Shown here: positions 50,400-61,260 of the stretch, in pieces
Layout: every line of letters begins with the position of its first letter
Position numbering within the stretch: the stretch's first letter is position 1
Assembly: GCA_030062745.1 (NCBI GenBank)
Contig: CP099840.1
Location: forward strand, 37,637,101 to 37,701,100
From: Capitulum mitella
Taxonomy: Eukaryota; Arthropoda; Thecostraca; Pollicipedomorpha; Pollicipedidae
Direction of reading: 5' to 3'
DNA length: 64,000 bases
The notes under the pieces: model-generated
The model's database searches: none
Told to the model about the DNA's origin: nothing
Seen by the model: only the letters and a program-made list of their open reading frames with translations
Position numbers and translations under genes: made by a program

Positions 50400-50820
50400 G
50401 GCGGCCGCGGGGTCACGAGGTCCGGCAGACCGCTGCGGCGGGGACGCCGGGGCAGGACGGCTGACCGGCTGTCGGCCGTAAGGACAGCAGAGTCTGGTCA
50501 GTCGGTCTCGGGAGCAGACAGGGGCAGTGACAGTTGACGAAATCAGCTGGAGTCGGAGGACAGGTCCAGCCAGTTGACTGGAGGCCGGTCGGCTGCGGCT
50601 GGCGGCGAGGGGTGGGGGATGCTGGGGTCGGCTGCGGTTAGTGGGGGCGGGGAACGGGGTCGGATCGTCCGGAAGAATGTCCAGCTGCCAGTGTCGAACG
50701 ATGGTTACTTGCTGTGTCAAGGGCATGGAGTTTCCGCAACTGACTGTTGCTGGTCAGTGTTTGTCATCGCTGCTTCGCTACTCCGTGTCTTTTGAAACAG
50801 CCACGCTCCGTTTAAATTCA
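50400..50820. other. GC-rich to mixed stretch with irregular cagtcgg-type words
   Basis: From about 50,400 to 50,660 words such as ggacagcag, ggtcggctgcgg and cagttgac recur irregularly, suggesting a decayed minisatellite. No gene. Confidence 0.4.
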
Positions 50821-50995
50821 CACCAGTTCAGGGGCGTTAATTTCTATAAACGATCGGGTGGGTCGAGCCGAGGGCCCGACAATCCTAACCTCCCCCAAAT
50901 GTGGGTTTATTAACGGATTCAGCCCACTTTATTTTGATGAACGGAAATTTATAATTTTTTTGTTATTATTTTTCAGACAAAAATTTCGTGTATTT

Positions 50996-50998
<3 letters not shown>

Positions 50999-51053
<55 letters not shown>
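50999..51053. repeat. (TA)n microsatellite, left side of Penelope-like insert
   Basis: About twenty-seven TA units. Together with the (TA)n tract at 52,588-52,632 it brackets the Penelope-like element, as if the insertion entered or duplicated a (TA)n tract of the host element. Confidence 0.95.
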
Positions 51054-51056
<3 letters not shown>

Positions 51057-51093
51057 TATACTTGGGCAGAATATTTTCTTTGACACAAGTTTT

Positions 51094-51226
51094 ATTGAAG
51101 ACTAGGGCGTACTTTGCTTTTGTTAGCTTTTTATTTGTTTTTTCGATGTCTCGAACTATATATTTTGCTTCATCATTCAGTTGGTGTAAAACTGAGCCGA
51201 ATGAGCACATTTAGTATCACATTACT
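51094..51226 (-). repeat. Penelope-like head, sense copy (inverted-repeat arm A)
   Basis: This 133-bp arm is the reverse complement of 52,458-52,589 with about one mismatch. On the minus strand it codes for the N-terminal block of the element protein, with NKKLTKAKYALVF here and C...NILPK running on to 51,060, resembling the N-terminal region conserved in the family. It is the pseudo-LTR-like part. Confidence 0.85.
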
Positions 51227-51437
51227 CTTGGTCGGTTTTATTTAACGTTTCGGATATAGCACTATCCATTTTCAAATTACAAAGCGACACTGCATTTTGA
51301 TTACACTTAGGTTTGAAAATAAATCACAGTACACGTTCGCTCCTCGGTTGCCACACTTTCGATATACACGCCACATCAACACAGTTCTGAACGGCCAAAA
51401 AAACCCCTACCTGCTTTTGCCCACATTTTCTGCAAAA

Positions 51438-52457
51438 TTATCCGAAGAGTTTCAGGGATACTCCGGCGTTTATTTGTGTGTTTAGTGCTGGGCTGAATTG
51501 TTTGATGTATAATGCTTCAAGGATATGGAGTTTGCGTCGGTCAGTTGTGGATGTGATGATTTCTGTGTTGTCTGTGAGCTGCTGTCTGGTGATGATGCTG
51601 CCGTGGGTGTCCTGCATGTGTGTCTTTGGTGCTCCGTCTTGCAAGTGCATGGTGAGACGTCTCGAGAGTGTTGTTGTAGTCACACCAACGTCAGTCTGAG
51701 TTGTTATGAAGTATACAATCTTCATGTGGGCATGTAAACTTGTAGACTACGTTGGTGCGCTTGAGGTGTCCGTGTTTCATGGTGGTGTTGTTCTGCATGA
51801 TGAAGTGGCTGGTTTTCTTGTTCTTGTAGTAGATGGTGAGTTTCAATTGATGATCTGTGTTGTTGCATTTTGTGTTAGTTTTCAGAATTTGACGGATGAC
51901 TTTTTCGTCTGTCTTATGGGCTGATGACATTTGATTACAATAAAATAGTTGGTGGGTGTTCGTCTCCTTGTCTTCGTTCGGTCTGTTGTTGTGGTATCTG
52001 TCCAGAAAAGTCTTGATCTCTTGGTCAATGGTCTTGTTGGAGTAGCCGTTGTTTACCAGGAGCTGTTTCACCTGTTGAAGTTCCTGATCTACTAGTTTCC
52101 AGTTTGAGCAGGTTTTAATCGCTCTTCGGATGTAGGATCTGGCGATGGATAGTTTGTATCGTTCAGGGCATTCACTGGTTGCGCTGAGGCACCGACCCGC
52201 GTCCGTTGGTTTTCGGAAGACCTTGGTTGTGAATGTATGATTAGCGGCATCAATGTCAACGTCCATAAACGGGATCTTATTTGTGATGCTCATCTCCGTG
52301 GTGAAGTTGAGCGCAGAGTTGTCTTTTAGAGATGTTTGAAGTCGCAGGAGGTGTTGTTCGTCTGCTACATCGACAAATATGTCATCGACATATCTGCAGT
52401 ATATCGCTGGTCGCAATGAGGTATCTTCTAAAACTGCGTTTTCCAGGTGACCCATGT
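51438..52457 (-). pseudogene. Penelope-like reverse transcriptase/GIY-YIG endonuclease, partial
   Basis: This is the C-terminal part of a Penelope-family polyprotein that copies element RNA and cuts the target. The catalytic RT motif YVDD occurs near the start of the surviving part (in CRYVDDIF), preceded by the family-typical GHLEN. Next comes a Lys/Arg-rich thumb and linker, then a CPHEDC cysteine motif and a GIY-YIG-type domain with LSRRL, H and a C-terminal LEALYIKQ...LN block, where the catalytic Glu would lie. The Cys motif before GIY-YIG is usual in endonuclease-bearing Penelope-like elements. The fingers and upstream palm are absent. It is a broken fossil and cannot encode a working protein as it stands. 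Confidence 0.85.
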
Positions 52458-52586
52458 AGTAATGTGATACTAAATGTGCTCATTCGGCTCAGTTTTACAC
52501 CAACTGAATGATGAAGCAAAACATATAGTTCGAGACATCGAAAAAACAAATAAAAAGCTAACAAAAGCAAAGTACGCCCTAGTCTT

Positions 52587-52589
<3 letters not shown>
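52458..52589 (+). repeat. Penelope-like head, inverted copy (arm B)
   Basis: Inverted copy of arm A, joined directly to the truncated body at 52,457 and to (TA)n at 52,588. It reads antisense to the body. Only a short N-terminal stretch of coding sequence is included. Inverted head copies are a known product of Penelope-like integration. Confidence 0.85.

Positions 52590-52632
<43 letters not shown>
52588..52632. repeat. (TA)n microsatellite, right side of Penelope-like insert
   Basis: About twenty-two TA units, then a degenerate ggatagatag stretch. It mirrors the tract at 50,999-51,053. Confidence 0.95.
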
Positions 52633-52634
<2 letters not shown>

Positions 52635-52767
52635 ATGGATAGATAGAAGATGGAAAGAAAGATAGATCCATCACTTTATGCTTTATTATACACTTTCTGC
52701 CTATCTCTTATCTATTGTAGCCGTTTTTTCGTTATTTTTGCCCATTTCCCTTTAAACCGGCAGAAAA

Positions 52768-52835
52768 TTTGAGGGGCGAAAACAACATTGGAGGGGCCCA
52801 AATCAACATTGGGTGGGCCAAGCTCCTCTCAAGAG
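52768..52835. repeat. Short tandem repeat near hAT-like right tip
   Basis: Units of about 22 bp (gaggggcgaaaacaacattg, gaggggcccaaatcaacatt, then gtgggccaag) form two to three copies. Such G-rich repeated words are common just inside hAT MITE ends. Confidence 0.6.
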
Positions 52836-52863
52836 AGTACAGATCGACACCCCTGCACCAGTC

Positions 52864-54480
52864 TCATTATTTTCAACCCAATCACACAAAAAGTCGGCAC
52901 ACAAGGGCGGTAAACAAAAGGAAATTTAAGCTATCAAATGAAGCATGGATGAAGCTTAATCCCAGGAAAATAAACGGTAAAAATGCTGACGTCTTCTTGC
53001 TGACTACGCTCATTGTGGCAGAACTCGTATCAAAAAGTGTAAACGTCGGCTCAGATACAAACCCAGCTAACTTCAAAGCATCGCCATAACGCAATGCATT
53101 CTAGGCATATGGACGAATTTTGTCAGAATGATCAGAAGTTGAACACACAGTCGATGTTGCAGCAGAATGAAGGGATATTCAGACGCCATCCGTCAAGCGT
53201 TGAACCTCGTAACTAGCATTACAGGAGACTGCTGCCTCCCTCCAGAGGCTGGAGGGAATCGTCCGTTACGAATACCATGGAGGCTGCTTAAGATCGGCAA
53301 CACCCAGACGTTCTTTGACAAAATTAAATTTCCTCGCCATGTCAGAGTAAAACAGTTCGTCTGGAAACAGCTGTGTTACAACATAATCTGATATGTTGAA
53401 CGCAAGGCATCAATAAAGATCATGGTTTCTGGCGACTCGCGTCCAAGATAAAAAGATGTTGACGGCAGACGCAGCCATGTGCAAGCATTCCTGCCTATCA
53501 TAAACGTGCCACATGTACGGAGACGCAACATGATACGGCCACCACAGGTCTGGACAATATCGTGGTGCTGACACCAGCCCTGGTGCCAGGGGTGGGGGCT
53601 CCTTCAGGCTTGAGGCAGCCGCGGCACCCAGAAAACTCGAGTCGGTGTCCACAAGTGTTGATGGATCGTTCACAATTATGAAATTTTGCACTCACACGCA
53701 AATGTCATCATGACGAATTTGGGGTCTGCGTCTCATGTTGATGTGACTAAAGTAGATATGTCATCCATTGCGTCCGAAAGAACACTGGAAACGTGTTGTG
53801 GCAGGCCCGTTGGGCACCCGCAATGTTTCTTTTTAAGGCGTTTCTCGGGACAGACCTTTAATGTTCGGCAACATCGTGATACTGACAAGAGAAGCCCGAT
53901 AGCAGCGAACAGCTCTGGACCCTGTCTCCAGCGGAGCACAGGCATGGACACGGGCTTCCGTCTGCCCCGATGGGAGGCAGTCCCGTTGCGAAAGCTAACA
54001 ACCAGGCCACAGATGTTCTAAAAAACAATCGGCTCCAACACAGCAATTATCGGGTGCGGTTATCGGGTGTGTCGGGTACGGGTGTCTCACGATGGATTTC
54101 GTTTTCAAAAGACTTGGATGCTTTACTTGCAACGTTCGTCGCTCGTTCACGTCAGAAGACTTGCGGAAAAGGAAAAAACTGGATCATTTCCCTGCCGTTG
54201 TAGATTGCCAAACATGCTTAAGAACAGGATTGCATTACAATCACTGTCATGCCTCCATCTATTATTGATACGGCTGAACGTGCGACACCTGGTAATCACT
54301 CCGAAACGGTGCAGTTTTAACTGGTTTCGCTCTTGATCCTCGCCTGCACCTGTAGTCCTACCAAGATTAACGGACACATTTGAGCCGATTTGATTCGCAA
54401 CACCTGTCTGCGAACGCTCCTCGTTGCAACACGCTTCCCATGACGTCATTCAGGCATGATTGCGGCTTGTGGTGGCGTGA
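52864..54480. other. Gene-free stretch
   Basis: Mixed sequence without recognised genes. A near-palindrome (ccctggtgccaggg) lies near 53,578. The frame at 53,167-53,391 has no domain. Confidence 0.5.
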
Positions 54481-54920
54481 TGTTTGCGCGTGATACGGTC
54501 TTTGCTTTAGCCGGCGCCGGCCGTGCGGGTCGTTGCGGCGTTAAGAGCCGCCGTGCGTGCACACGACCCCGCACCCTCACCCTCCCCCCCCCGACCGGCG
54601 GCGGAATCGCTCATCGCTCCGTCAATGTCCCGCACCACCGCCGCCGCAGTGCGTGTTCAGGACCAGGCAGGCGGCCGCCCCCCCCCCCCCTCACGCACAG
54701 CGAAAAGACGAGCGATATTGGTCCAGACGCCATCCGCCGCGGGCGTCCACGGCAGGGTCGGCTGACCTTGAGCCCGGCCGGCGATCGGCCGGCGTCGCTC
54801 CTGATTGGTCGGCGGCGACGGCGTGGAGCGGCGGTCGCACCTGAAGTGGGGCGCGCACCTGTCTCCGCCGCCACCACCCGCCCGCGGCCGTAACTCTCGG
54901 CTGCCGCAGAGGATCTGGCT
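54481..54920. other. GC-rich, CpG-dense block
   Basis: CpG-dense block with C-runs near 54,585 and 54,679. Overlapping Arg/Pro/Ala-rich frames on both strands are composition artefacts. Confidence 0.5.
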
Positions 54921-54924
54921 TGTT

Positions 54925-55125
54925 GTTGATTCTGAATCGATTTTGGTCGATTTTGGATCGATGCAGCAATTTGTCACTTTTCTGGTGAAGCAGGCTCAGA
55001 ATCGACCCACTTGAAAGTGAGGTGGATTAGGAGCAGAATCGAGTCAGACTTGTCCCCATTCAGTCATCATTGAATCAGAATGGCATCGGTTCATCTTTTA
55101 AAAGTCAGGCTGAACCACAAAATCG
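54925..55125. repeat. Degenerate ~40-bp repeat around cagaatcga
   Basis: Words gattctgaatcga, cagaatcgaccc, cagaatcgagtc, cagaatggcatc and aaaatcgattcc recur at spacings of about 37-42 bp. The array separates two CpG-dense blocks. Confidence 0.6.
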
Positions 55126-55179
55126 ATTCCCTGCTCAGCGGATCAGGCGGTGAAGCGCATCACTTGAGGTGAATCACGC

Positions 55180-56500
55180 CTGCGGCAGGGACGGCGCCGC
55201 AGCTCAGGGACCGACCCGCGGTCGGCCGCTGGCGGCGCACATATCGCCGAGCGGGACTGCGCGCCGCGGCCCGCCGCTCGCATCAGCATGCGGCCCGCAC
55301 CCCGTCCGGAGCCGACTGCATCCTCCGGCACCCTGCACTGCTCGCGCTCGGCGGGGGGGGGGGCAGAGCCGGGAGCGAGTGACCGGGATCCAGGTGTGGG
55401 GAGCGGCTGGCTGACGGGTGCGCGACACGACAGGCGTCGCGCGTCCTGCAAAGCCGCGCAGCGCGCGATGTGATCGGTGGCGTGTCATGTTGCCTCGCGT
55501 GACAGGCTAACGTTCAGGTTAACCGCAGACAGCGATTGCAACGCAGTTCCCATCCGCGTTTAAAACCTGGCCAAAATGCGGTTGTCATCCACCCACTCGG
55601 TTCTCGTGCCTGCGTGCGTTCTCCTGGCTGCTAGACTTGAGAGCTGTCGGGACTGAGGCACAGCTGTTAAATGTTTGGCAAATGCTAGGGACGGCGGAGT
55701 CCGGTGGGAACGGGGGACAGGAAAGGTTGGCGTGAATTGGGGTGGCTGCTGCTGGGGCAGCCCAGTATTAATTTAATTTGCGGAATTTCCTCAAAGGCCA
55801 TATCAAGCTGCGTGGAAGAAAACTGAGCTGAGTGAACGCGAGCCCTTTCTCTCCGAAACATTCAGACGCTACTGCTCGCCGTGATGCGGGACGTAACCCC
55901 TTAGCCTGTTAGCACTGTTCTATAGAGCCGACCTCGACGCGCGGTCACTTGTGCCCGCTCCTGAGGTGGGGACAGCAAAAAATGTCCGATCCCGCGCTAG
56001 CGCCGCAGAGGGGGCGTCACCAGGATTTCACGTCTGGGGCTCCTTAAGTGGCTAAGTGTGCTGAAAAGTGGCTTGGGAGGGGACAAGATGTCTGGCTCAA
56101 GATCACCATCTAAATTCGATGCAAATTCCACACGCCTCCCCGGCTCACAAAAAACCTCTACTGAGGTGCTGGAACCCTCCCAGTCCCCGCTGGTGACGGC
56201 CCTGCCGCCGCCGCCGCCGCCGCCGCCGCCGTCTGCGTCCGGCGACCCCAGGTGTTGCCTGTCGCGCCAGGGCCGCGCCCGCCCGACTGGCTCCGCCGGC
56301 CCTGGCCCGTCGTCAGCTGTCCGGCCAGCTGTCAGCTCCAGGCGTGTCCGCCGCCGCCTGGCCCAAATACGGCACGCGCCTGGCGGAGCCTGGCGAGGCG
56401 TCCGATCTGTCCCCCGGCGACACGACTTCGCCGCGGCAGCTCGTGAAACAGAATCACGATGGCTGGAGATCGGGAATTTTGTTCGGTGTGACTAGGCGGT
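55180..56500. other. GC-rich blocks and mixed spacer
   Basis: CpG-dense blocks at about 55,180-55,480 (with a G11 run near 55,353) and 56,190-56,460 (opening with a CCG run) flank mixed DNA. No gene or element was recognised between them. Confidence 0.5.
56203..56232. repeat. (CCG)n microsatellite
   Basis: Ten CCG units at the left edge of a GC-rich block. Confidence 0.95.
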
Positions 56501-56777
56501 AAAGGACAACGTTGAAACATGTAACTTGGTAATGCCATGGATGGCGAAAGGTTTGGTGAAAGGCGTGCAGGACAAACGAAATGCGGCTCATCACCAGTTT
56601 CGTCTCAGATGGCCTGTTGTAAATGATATTTAACAATCGTACCGCGACATAAATGGATTTAGACAATAAACTACCACATCGATTAGATCAGATCATTTTG
56701 CAGATATGCTCATTTCGGCATTTTTCTTGGACTAACACAGCATCGCGTTTCACCAGCAAGGAAAAAATGAGATATAC

Positions 56778-57049
56778 CCAGGAACATAGCCAGGGGACAT
56801 CGCAGTCATGCTCTCTCGCCTCCCAGCCAAGCGGTCTACACCAAATATTTGGCGATTTCACAGGAATACGGAATGATGATCATATATATGCTGCAAAAGG
56901 AAAAATCGTATGTTTTCCTATCCGCTAAATATGAGGTCAGTTATATAAAATTGTTGTTTTTCTATAAACTTCGTCATATGCTAGTGGCACATGACGAAAT
57001 TTGACATTTGCCCCCCCCCCCTCTGAGGAAAATCCTCGTTACGTCCCGT
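56778..57049. mobile_element. hAT-like MITE, about 272 bp
   Basis: The left tip ccaggaacatagccagggg and the right tip read inward on the minus strand (acgggacgtaacgaggattt) are both variants of the common animal terminus CAGGGGCGTAGCCAGG. The right end carries a C12 run at 57,011-57,022. The word gatatac flanks both sides (56,771-56,777 and 57,050-57,056), extendable to an 8-mer with one mismatch. There is no transposase, so it is non-autonomous. Family assignment rests on tip shape and duplication size. Confidence 0.65.
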
Positions 57050-57056
57050 GATATAC

Positions 57057-57785
57057 GAGATGAGAGAAGCAAGGAGTGCGTCGCCGAATCAAGAGAAATG
57101 AGGCAGCGATAGATTCATTATAGGAATAAATGAAGGCTTTGCCTCTGCTGATAAGATGAACATGTCCTATCTACGAACAATGACAATTTTCGTAGAGCTT
57201 TCTTCGTTTCCTTGCGCAGTGGAGTATCCCACCATAATGCCCCAAACATTTTCATGGAAGGTCGCGATGTACTGGCTGCAAGCAGACGTAAAAACAACTT
57301 GCACCCACCCTCACGACTTTCTAGTGATGAACGGCTGTCCGATCTCAGCTGTGTTTATTGCAGAGCTGTGACGGCAAACATTCTGCTTGAAAGCATAGGA
57401 GAGCGTGACGCCGTAAAGCCAGGTAGACTCGCCGGCTGGAATAAAAAATGAGCTTGTGTGGACTGAGCGACTTTGATGTGGCTGCAGCCACGCCAGCGAT
57501 GATTGTGTAATGCGATCTACGTTTGGAATAAATTGGCCAGCGTCAATGCCTTGCATGCTGTGACGAAAAGGGAACCAATGCATTGCCGTAGCGTGAGCAA
57601 TTCAACCTACGGCAAAGGGTAATTAAGGCAAGGCATCCAAATTGCGTAGATTTTGAATGGCTTGCAGAGTTGATTATAAGTTGTGGCCTTATAATCACGA
57701 ACCAACAAAAGATGATTAGCCGCCTCACCTGGAAGCTATACTGGGTACCGCCGGCATTCGCTGCATGACCGCAGGCTGCAGATGT
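57057..57785. other. Gene-free stretch
   Basis: Mixed sequence; short frames without domain. No repeat recognised. Confidence 0.5.
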
Positions 57786-59156
57786 CGTGACACCGCCTCC
57801 GTCCCTTGAGCCGGAGCGGTCCATGACCTTGCGCTCGCCGCTGCCAGCTCACTGCGTCCGTCGGGACTTCGCCGGGTATTCTGCTCTGCCCGTGCTGAGG
57901 CCTGATGAGACGCCGCCAGCCGCTGACTCCACCCGGCCCGGGGTTAACGCAGCAAACATGGCGCGATTGCTGATTAGTTCTCGCGCCACATCCGGTCTGG
58001 CGCAGACGCGCCCTCCCCTTTCAAACGCTCGTCGCGAAGCCGTCGCCTTTGGCGGCGGAGGACCGCCCACAGCGCGCGGCCGCCCGACCGCCGCAGCGTG
58101 CCCGATTGTCATGCATTACGCGGCGTCGGCACCCCGACCGGCCGCCTTTGCATGCATGCATCGTGGGTCGCATTCCTGGCGGGCTCGTGCGCCCCTTGGG
58201 AGCGGCGAGCGGCCGCGGTTTTTGCGCCCGCAGTGAGGAGCGGATACTCCGCGCCGAAAAAGCCGCCCGTAATCTTCCATCGATAACGGCGCGAAAAACA
58301 GGCTGGCTGCGGGTTTTTGTCCGGCCGCGGCGCAGGCCAGATGGCCTATTCGGTCGCCGGTGACTTGGGCGGCACGGCTGTGTTTATAAGCTCGGACTCT
58401 GTTTATACAGGAGGCTGATTTTGTAGTGCTGGCGTGCGACTTCCCGACGGCTAATGTCACTGCAGCGTACCCTTGCTAAGTAAACCCATCGACTAATGCA
58501 CTACAGAACGGAATGTGCTGTCTAAGCGAGCTTTGTTGATAAGCGATACCAAACCACGAACAAATTACGACGACCGAAATAATAACAAATCTGCATGCAG
58601 CTGCCTCCCGTACGCTTAACTTAATGTGCTCAACTGCCGAATCGCCAATGCACCGAAACCGTTGTAAAAATCCGGTCCCTCTTAAAGCGACTTCCACTTC
58701 ACATCGCCTCAAGGGTTTTCATCCCGCGTCGCCGCCGGCGCCGACGGGCCGCCGCCGCGCTATTGCTCGGCGACGACGTCATTATTTCAGGCCGCGTTCC
58801 CGGCGAGCCGCGGCTCCGGGCCCGGCCATTCATTAGCGCGGCAGTTAGCGGACCGAGGCAGCCGCCGCGCCGCCGGCGCCGGCTCACCCCTTCTGCGTCC
58901 AGCTGGCCGATCGGTGGCCGGGTCCACTCGCCGCGCCGGGGGAGGCCTGTCGGGTCTGCGGTCTGGGCGGCGGCGCCCGGCCGCGGGCCGAGACGGGCGA
59001 GGGCGGGGGTTGGGCGGCGGTGGCGGCGGACGGGTGACTGGTGGGCGGTCGTCCGATCAGATGGCCGCCGACTGATCAATTCGGCGCGCCCGGCACCGCA
59101 GCCGGTCCGGTATTGTCGGCCGCCCGGCTCCCGGGCCACGGCCCAGGTCTCCGATC
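57786..59156. other. GC-rich, CpG-dense blocks
   Basis: Blocks at about 57,790-58,370 and 58,715-59,155 with an AT-leaning gap between them. A cattcattagcg core lies near 58,828. The second block leads directly into a GA-rich tract. Frames across it are Arg/Pro/Ala-rich artefacts. Confidence 0.5.
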
Positions 59157-59270
59157 GCGAGAGAGAGAGAGAAAGAGAGAGAGAGAAGGGAGAGAAAGAG
59201 AGAAAGAGAGCGAGGCAAGGAGAGAGAGCGGGACGGAAGGGACGGAAAGACGGAGAGAGAGAGCAACTGC
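59157..59270. repeat. GA-rich (purine) tract
   Basis: About 110 nt of gagaga and gaaaga words directly after a CpG-dense block. Frames through it on both strands are artefacts. Confidence 0.85.
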
Positions 59271-60480
59271 GGCAAAAAGCGGTGAACGAGCTGCAAAAAG
59301 CCTACCGCACGTGACTCTGCAGCGTGAGCCGTTTCGCTTCGGACCTAGAAGATGCTACCAGCTAAGAATGGATGCTCTCACTCGGCGTTGCAGTGGCGTG
59401 CAATGCCACGGCAAAACACTGCACGAACTGCATGCAGCAATGCCTGGTGTGCTTTCACCGGGTCTGGGCTATTTTGCTGGTGGAGAGCTCCCGCATTACA
59501 CAGGTGATGGCCACAGATGCGTCTTCCAACAGATGGGGCTCAGAATGGCTCCCAAAAGCATTCGGTAAAAGTCAGCAAGGTTCACCGTGCAAAAGGCAGA
59601 GGACGACCGGCGTGTATGGTACCGCACGGGTGTAGTTTTCTCACCTTTTGCAGGTGCTACGGCGACCTAAATGTTAACTGGGTGACCCAAGAGATTCGTG
59701 AATTTAACAACGGACCCAACATAATTTAAGAGGTGAAACTTTGTAAAATGGATTGGGGTGCTCGTCCATACACTGTCTTGGGAGCTCCAAACCACTGTGG
59801 GTGCCGACCTCAAGTGGTCGCATCTTAACTTAACAAATCAACAAATATGAACTTCACGAATCTTTGTGGGTGCCCTGCCATTGCTGGGGGCGCCAAAGCA
59901 TCCAGAAAAGTATACACACCTAGTAAGGACATCTATGATGATACACAACACATGTACAATATCATGACGCACTGGCGGAAATGGAAACTTATTCCGCATC
60001 TGCTCATGTAGCTGGTGCCACATTTGGATATACCCACGTGTCGTTTCTGAGACCACAGCCTCTGACTCGGCAGATCTCTGGCCGGTGAAATTCCCAGCGG
60101 GCTTGGGAGTCCAGCCCAGCCCATCTCCGCTCCTGCCGATGGGACCAATCTCACGGCCAATTACGACTGCCTCCCTCCACTTTGCAAACCATTGGTGATC
60201 TTATATGACCCTGTGATTGCGTTTAACGAGGTTTCCTCCAGACTGGAACTATCCATGGAGGATCTCCGACCATCCAACGTCTTTAAGATACCGACCGCAG
60301 TCCGACGTCCACAGAAATATCCCAGCTGGCGACATAAATCATCCAAGCGCAATAAGGGCGAGGATCCGGGCAGATTGGGCGGATTATGGCTCTAACAGTG
60401 GCGCTACGTGCTCCGTGTCCCGAGTGAGCGGTGATGACATCCTCTGCCCACGGAGACGCCAAGCACGGCTGACCGGGGCG
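59271..60480. other. Gene-free stretch
   Basis: Mixed sequence without a recognised gene, RNA or element. Confidence 0.5.
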
Positions 60481-60487
60481 GCGGCAT

Positions 60488-61260
60488 CAGGTCCAGACAC
60501 TGGGCCAGAAACGAGCCAGACGCACATCCAGACACAAGGCAGACACAGGTTCAGACACGAACTAGACACAAGTCCAAACGCGGGTCCAAGTATTTGCATC
60601 AGACACACGCACTAAGCCAGACAAGCAGTCAGACACCGTCCGAGACACAGACTTCGAGACAGATGCTGAATTTCAGCCAAATACAGGCCCGAACGCGAGC
60701 CAGGGACAGACAAGCCAGACATCGCGTCACTCACAACCCAGTGCGTCGTCACCAAGCCAGACGCGACCCTGACAAGAACCAGAAACAAGGCTAGACGTTA
60801 ACATAGACACAAGCACAGAGCAAAAAAAAAACAAGGAAAAAGTGTGGCCCATTGGTAAATTTAAAATATCCTCTCTTTGTCCACATCACTGGCATAGTCA
60901 TAAAAGTCACCTGACCGTGGCTCTCCTGATCTTCCTGTTCCCGTATCCGTTCACAGGGTTTGGACCGCGCGCATCATAAAACGCTGACTCAGGCGTACAC
61001 GCTTAGTCAGACGGTAAGTCAGGCATAGAGTCACGCAGACAGAAATCGACATCAAACGATGTCCTCCAGGCCTGATTCGTTCACCGCATCAGGCCTGCAT
61101 TCAGGCAATGGGCCAGGCATCCAGCCAGACATAGACGCCTAGCCAAGTAAGGCCAACGGCTTGTCAGGCTCACAGTCCGACGCCGAGACCGAGTCAAACT
61201 CTGACCCACACCGCGACTCCGAGACAAACTGCAGCACTAGACACCGAGCCTGACACCAAA
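60488..61260. repeat. Degenerate ~12-bp minisatellite, interrupted
   Basis: Words related to cagacacaagtc and gccagacac recur at about 12-bp spacing, or multiples of it, from 60,488 to about 60,810. After about 130 bp of ordinary DNA (including an A10 run near 60,823), similar words (gtcaggca, gccagacat, gactccgaga) continue at 60,985-61,260. Strong divergence implies great age. Confidence 0.65.

Larger units (their letters stand above)
51054..52589 (-). mobile_element. Penelope-like retroelement, 5'-truncated, with inverted flanking copy
   Basis: Minus-strand order: an inverted copy of the element's head; a body encoding the distal reverse transcriptase and a GIY-YIG endonuclease; an untranslated tail of about 200 bp; then a sense copy of the head ending at (TA)n. 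Penelope-like elements typically lie in partial tandem or inverted arrangements with the start of the reading frame inside the flanking pseudo-LTR, and this fits. The inverted head copies differ at about one site in 132 bp, suggesting a young insertion. The copy is broken: it lacks its 5' half and has about one further reading-frame disruption. Confidence 0.85.
50829..52855. mobile_element. hAT-like element split by a Penelope-like insertion
   Basis: The left tip caggggcgttaatttc (50,829) and the right tip read on the minus strand, caggggtgtcgatctg (ending 52,855), match at 11 of 16 positions. They are flanked by caccagtt (50,821-50,828) and caccagtc (52,856-52,863), a 7/8 match of the hAT target-duplication size. 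Inward of each tip come G-rich words typical of short animal hAT MITEs. Without the internal Penelope-like sequence the element would be roughly 450-490 bp, with a (TA)n tract in the middle. It has no transposase. The same right tip occurs in the 43-bp structure at 33,220. Confidence 0.7.

Noticed and set aside
49363-50726. Open frames of 296 codons (plus) and 313 codons (minus)
   Set aside because: They overlap each other over a GC-rich block, a GA-rich tract and a (CCCGT)n repeat. Their residues are low-complexity and dictated by base composition; no domain is visible.
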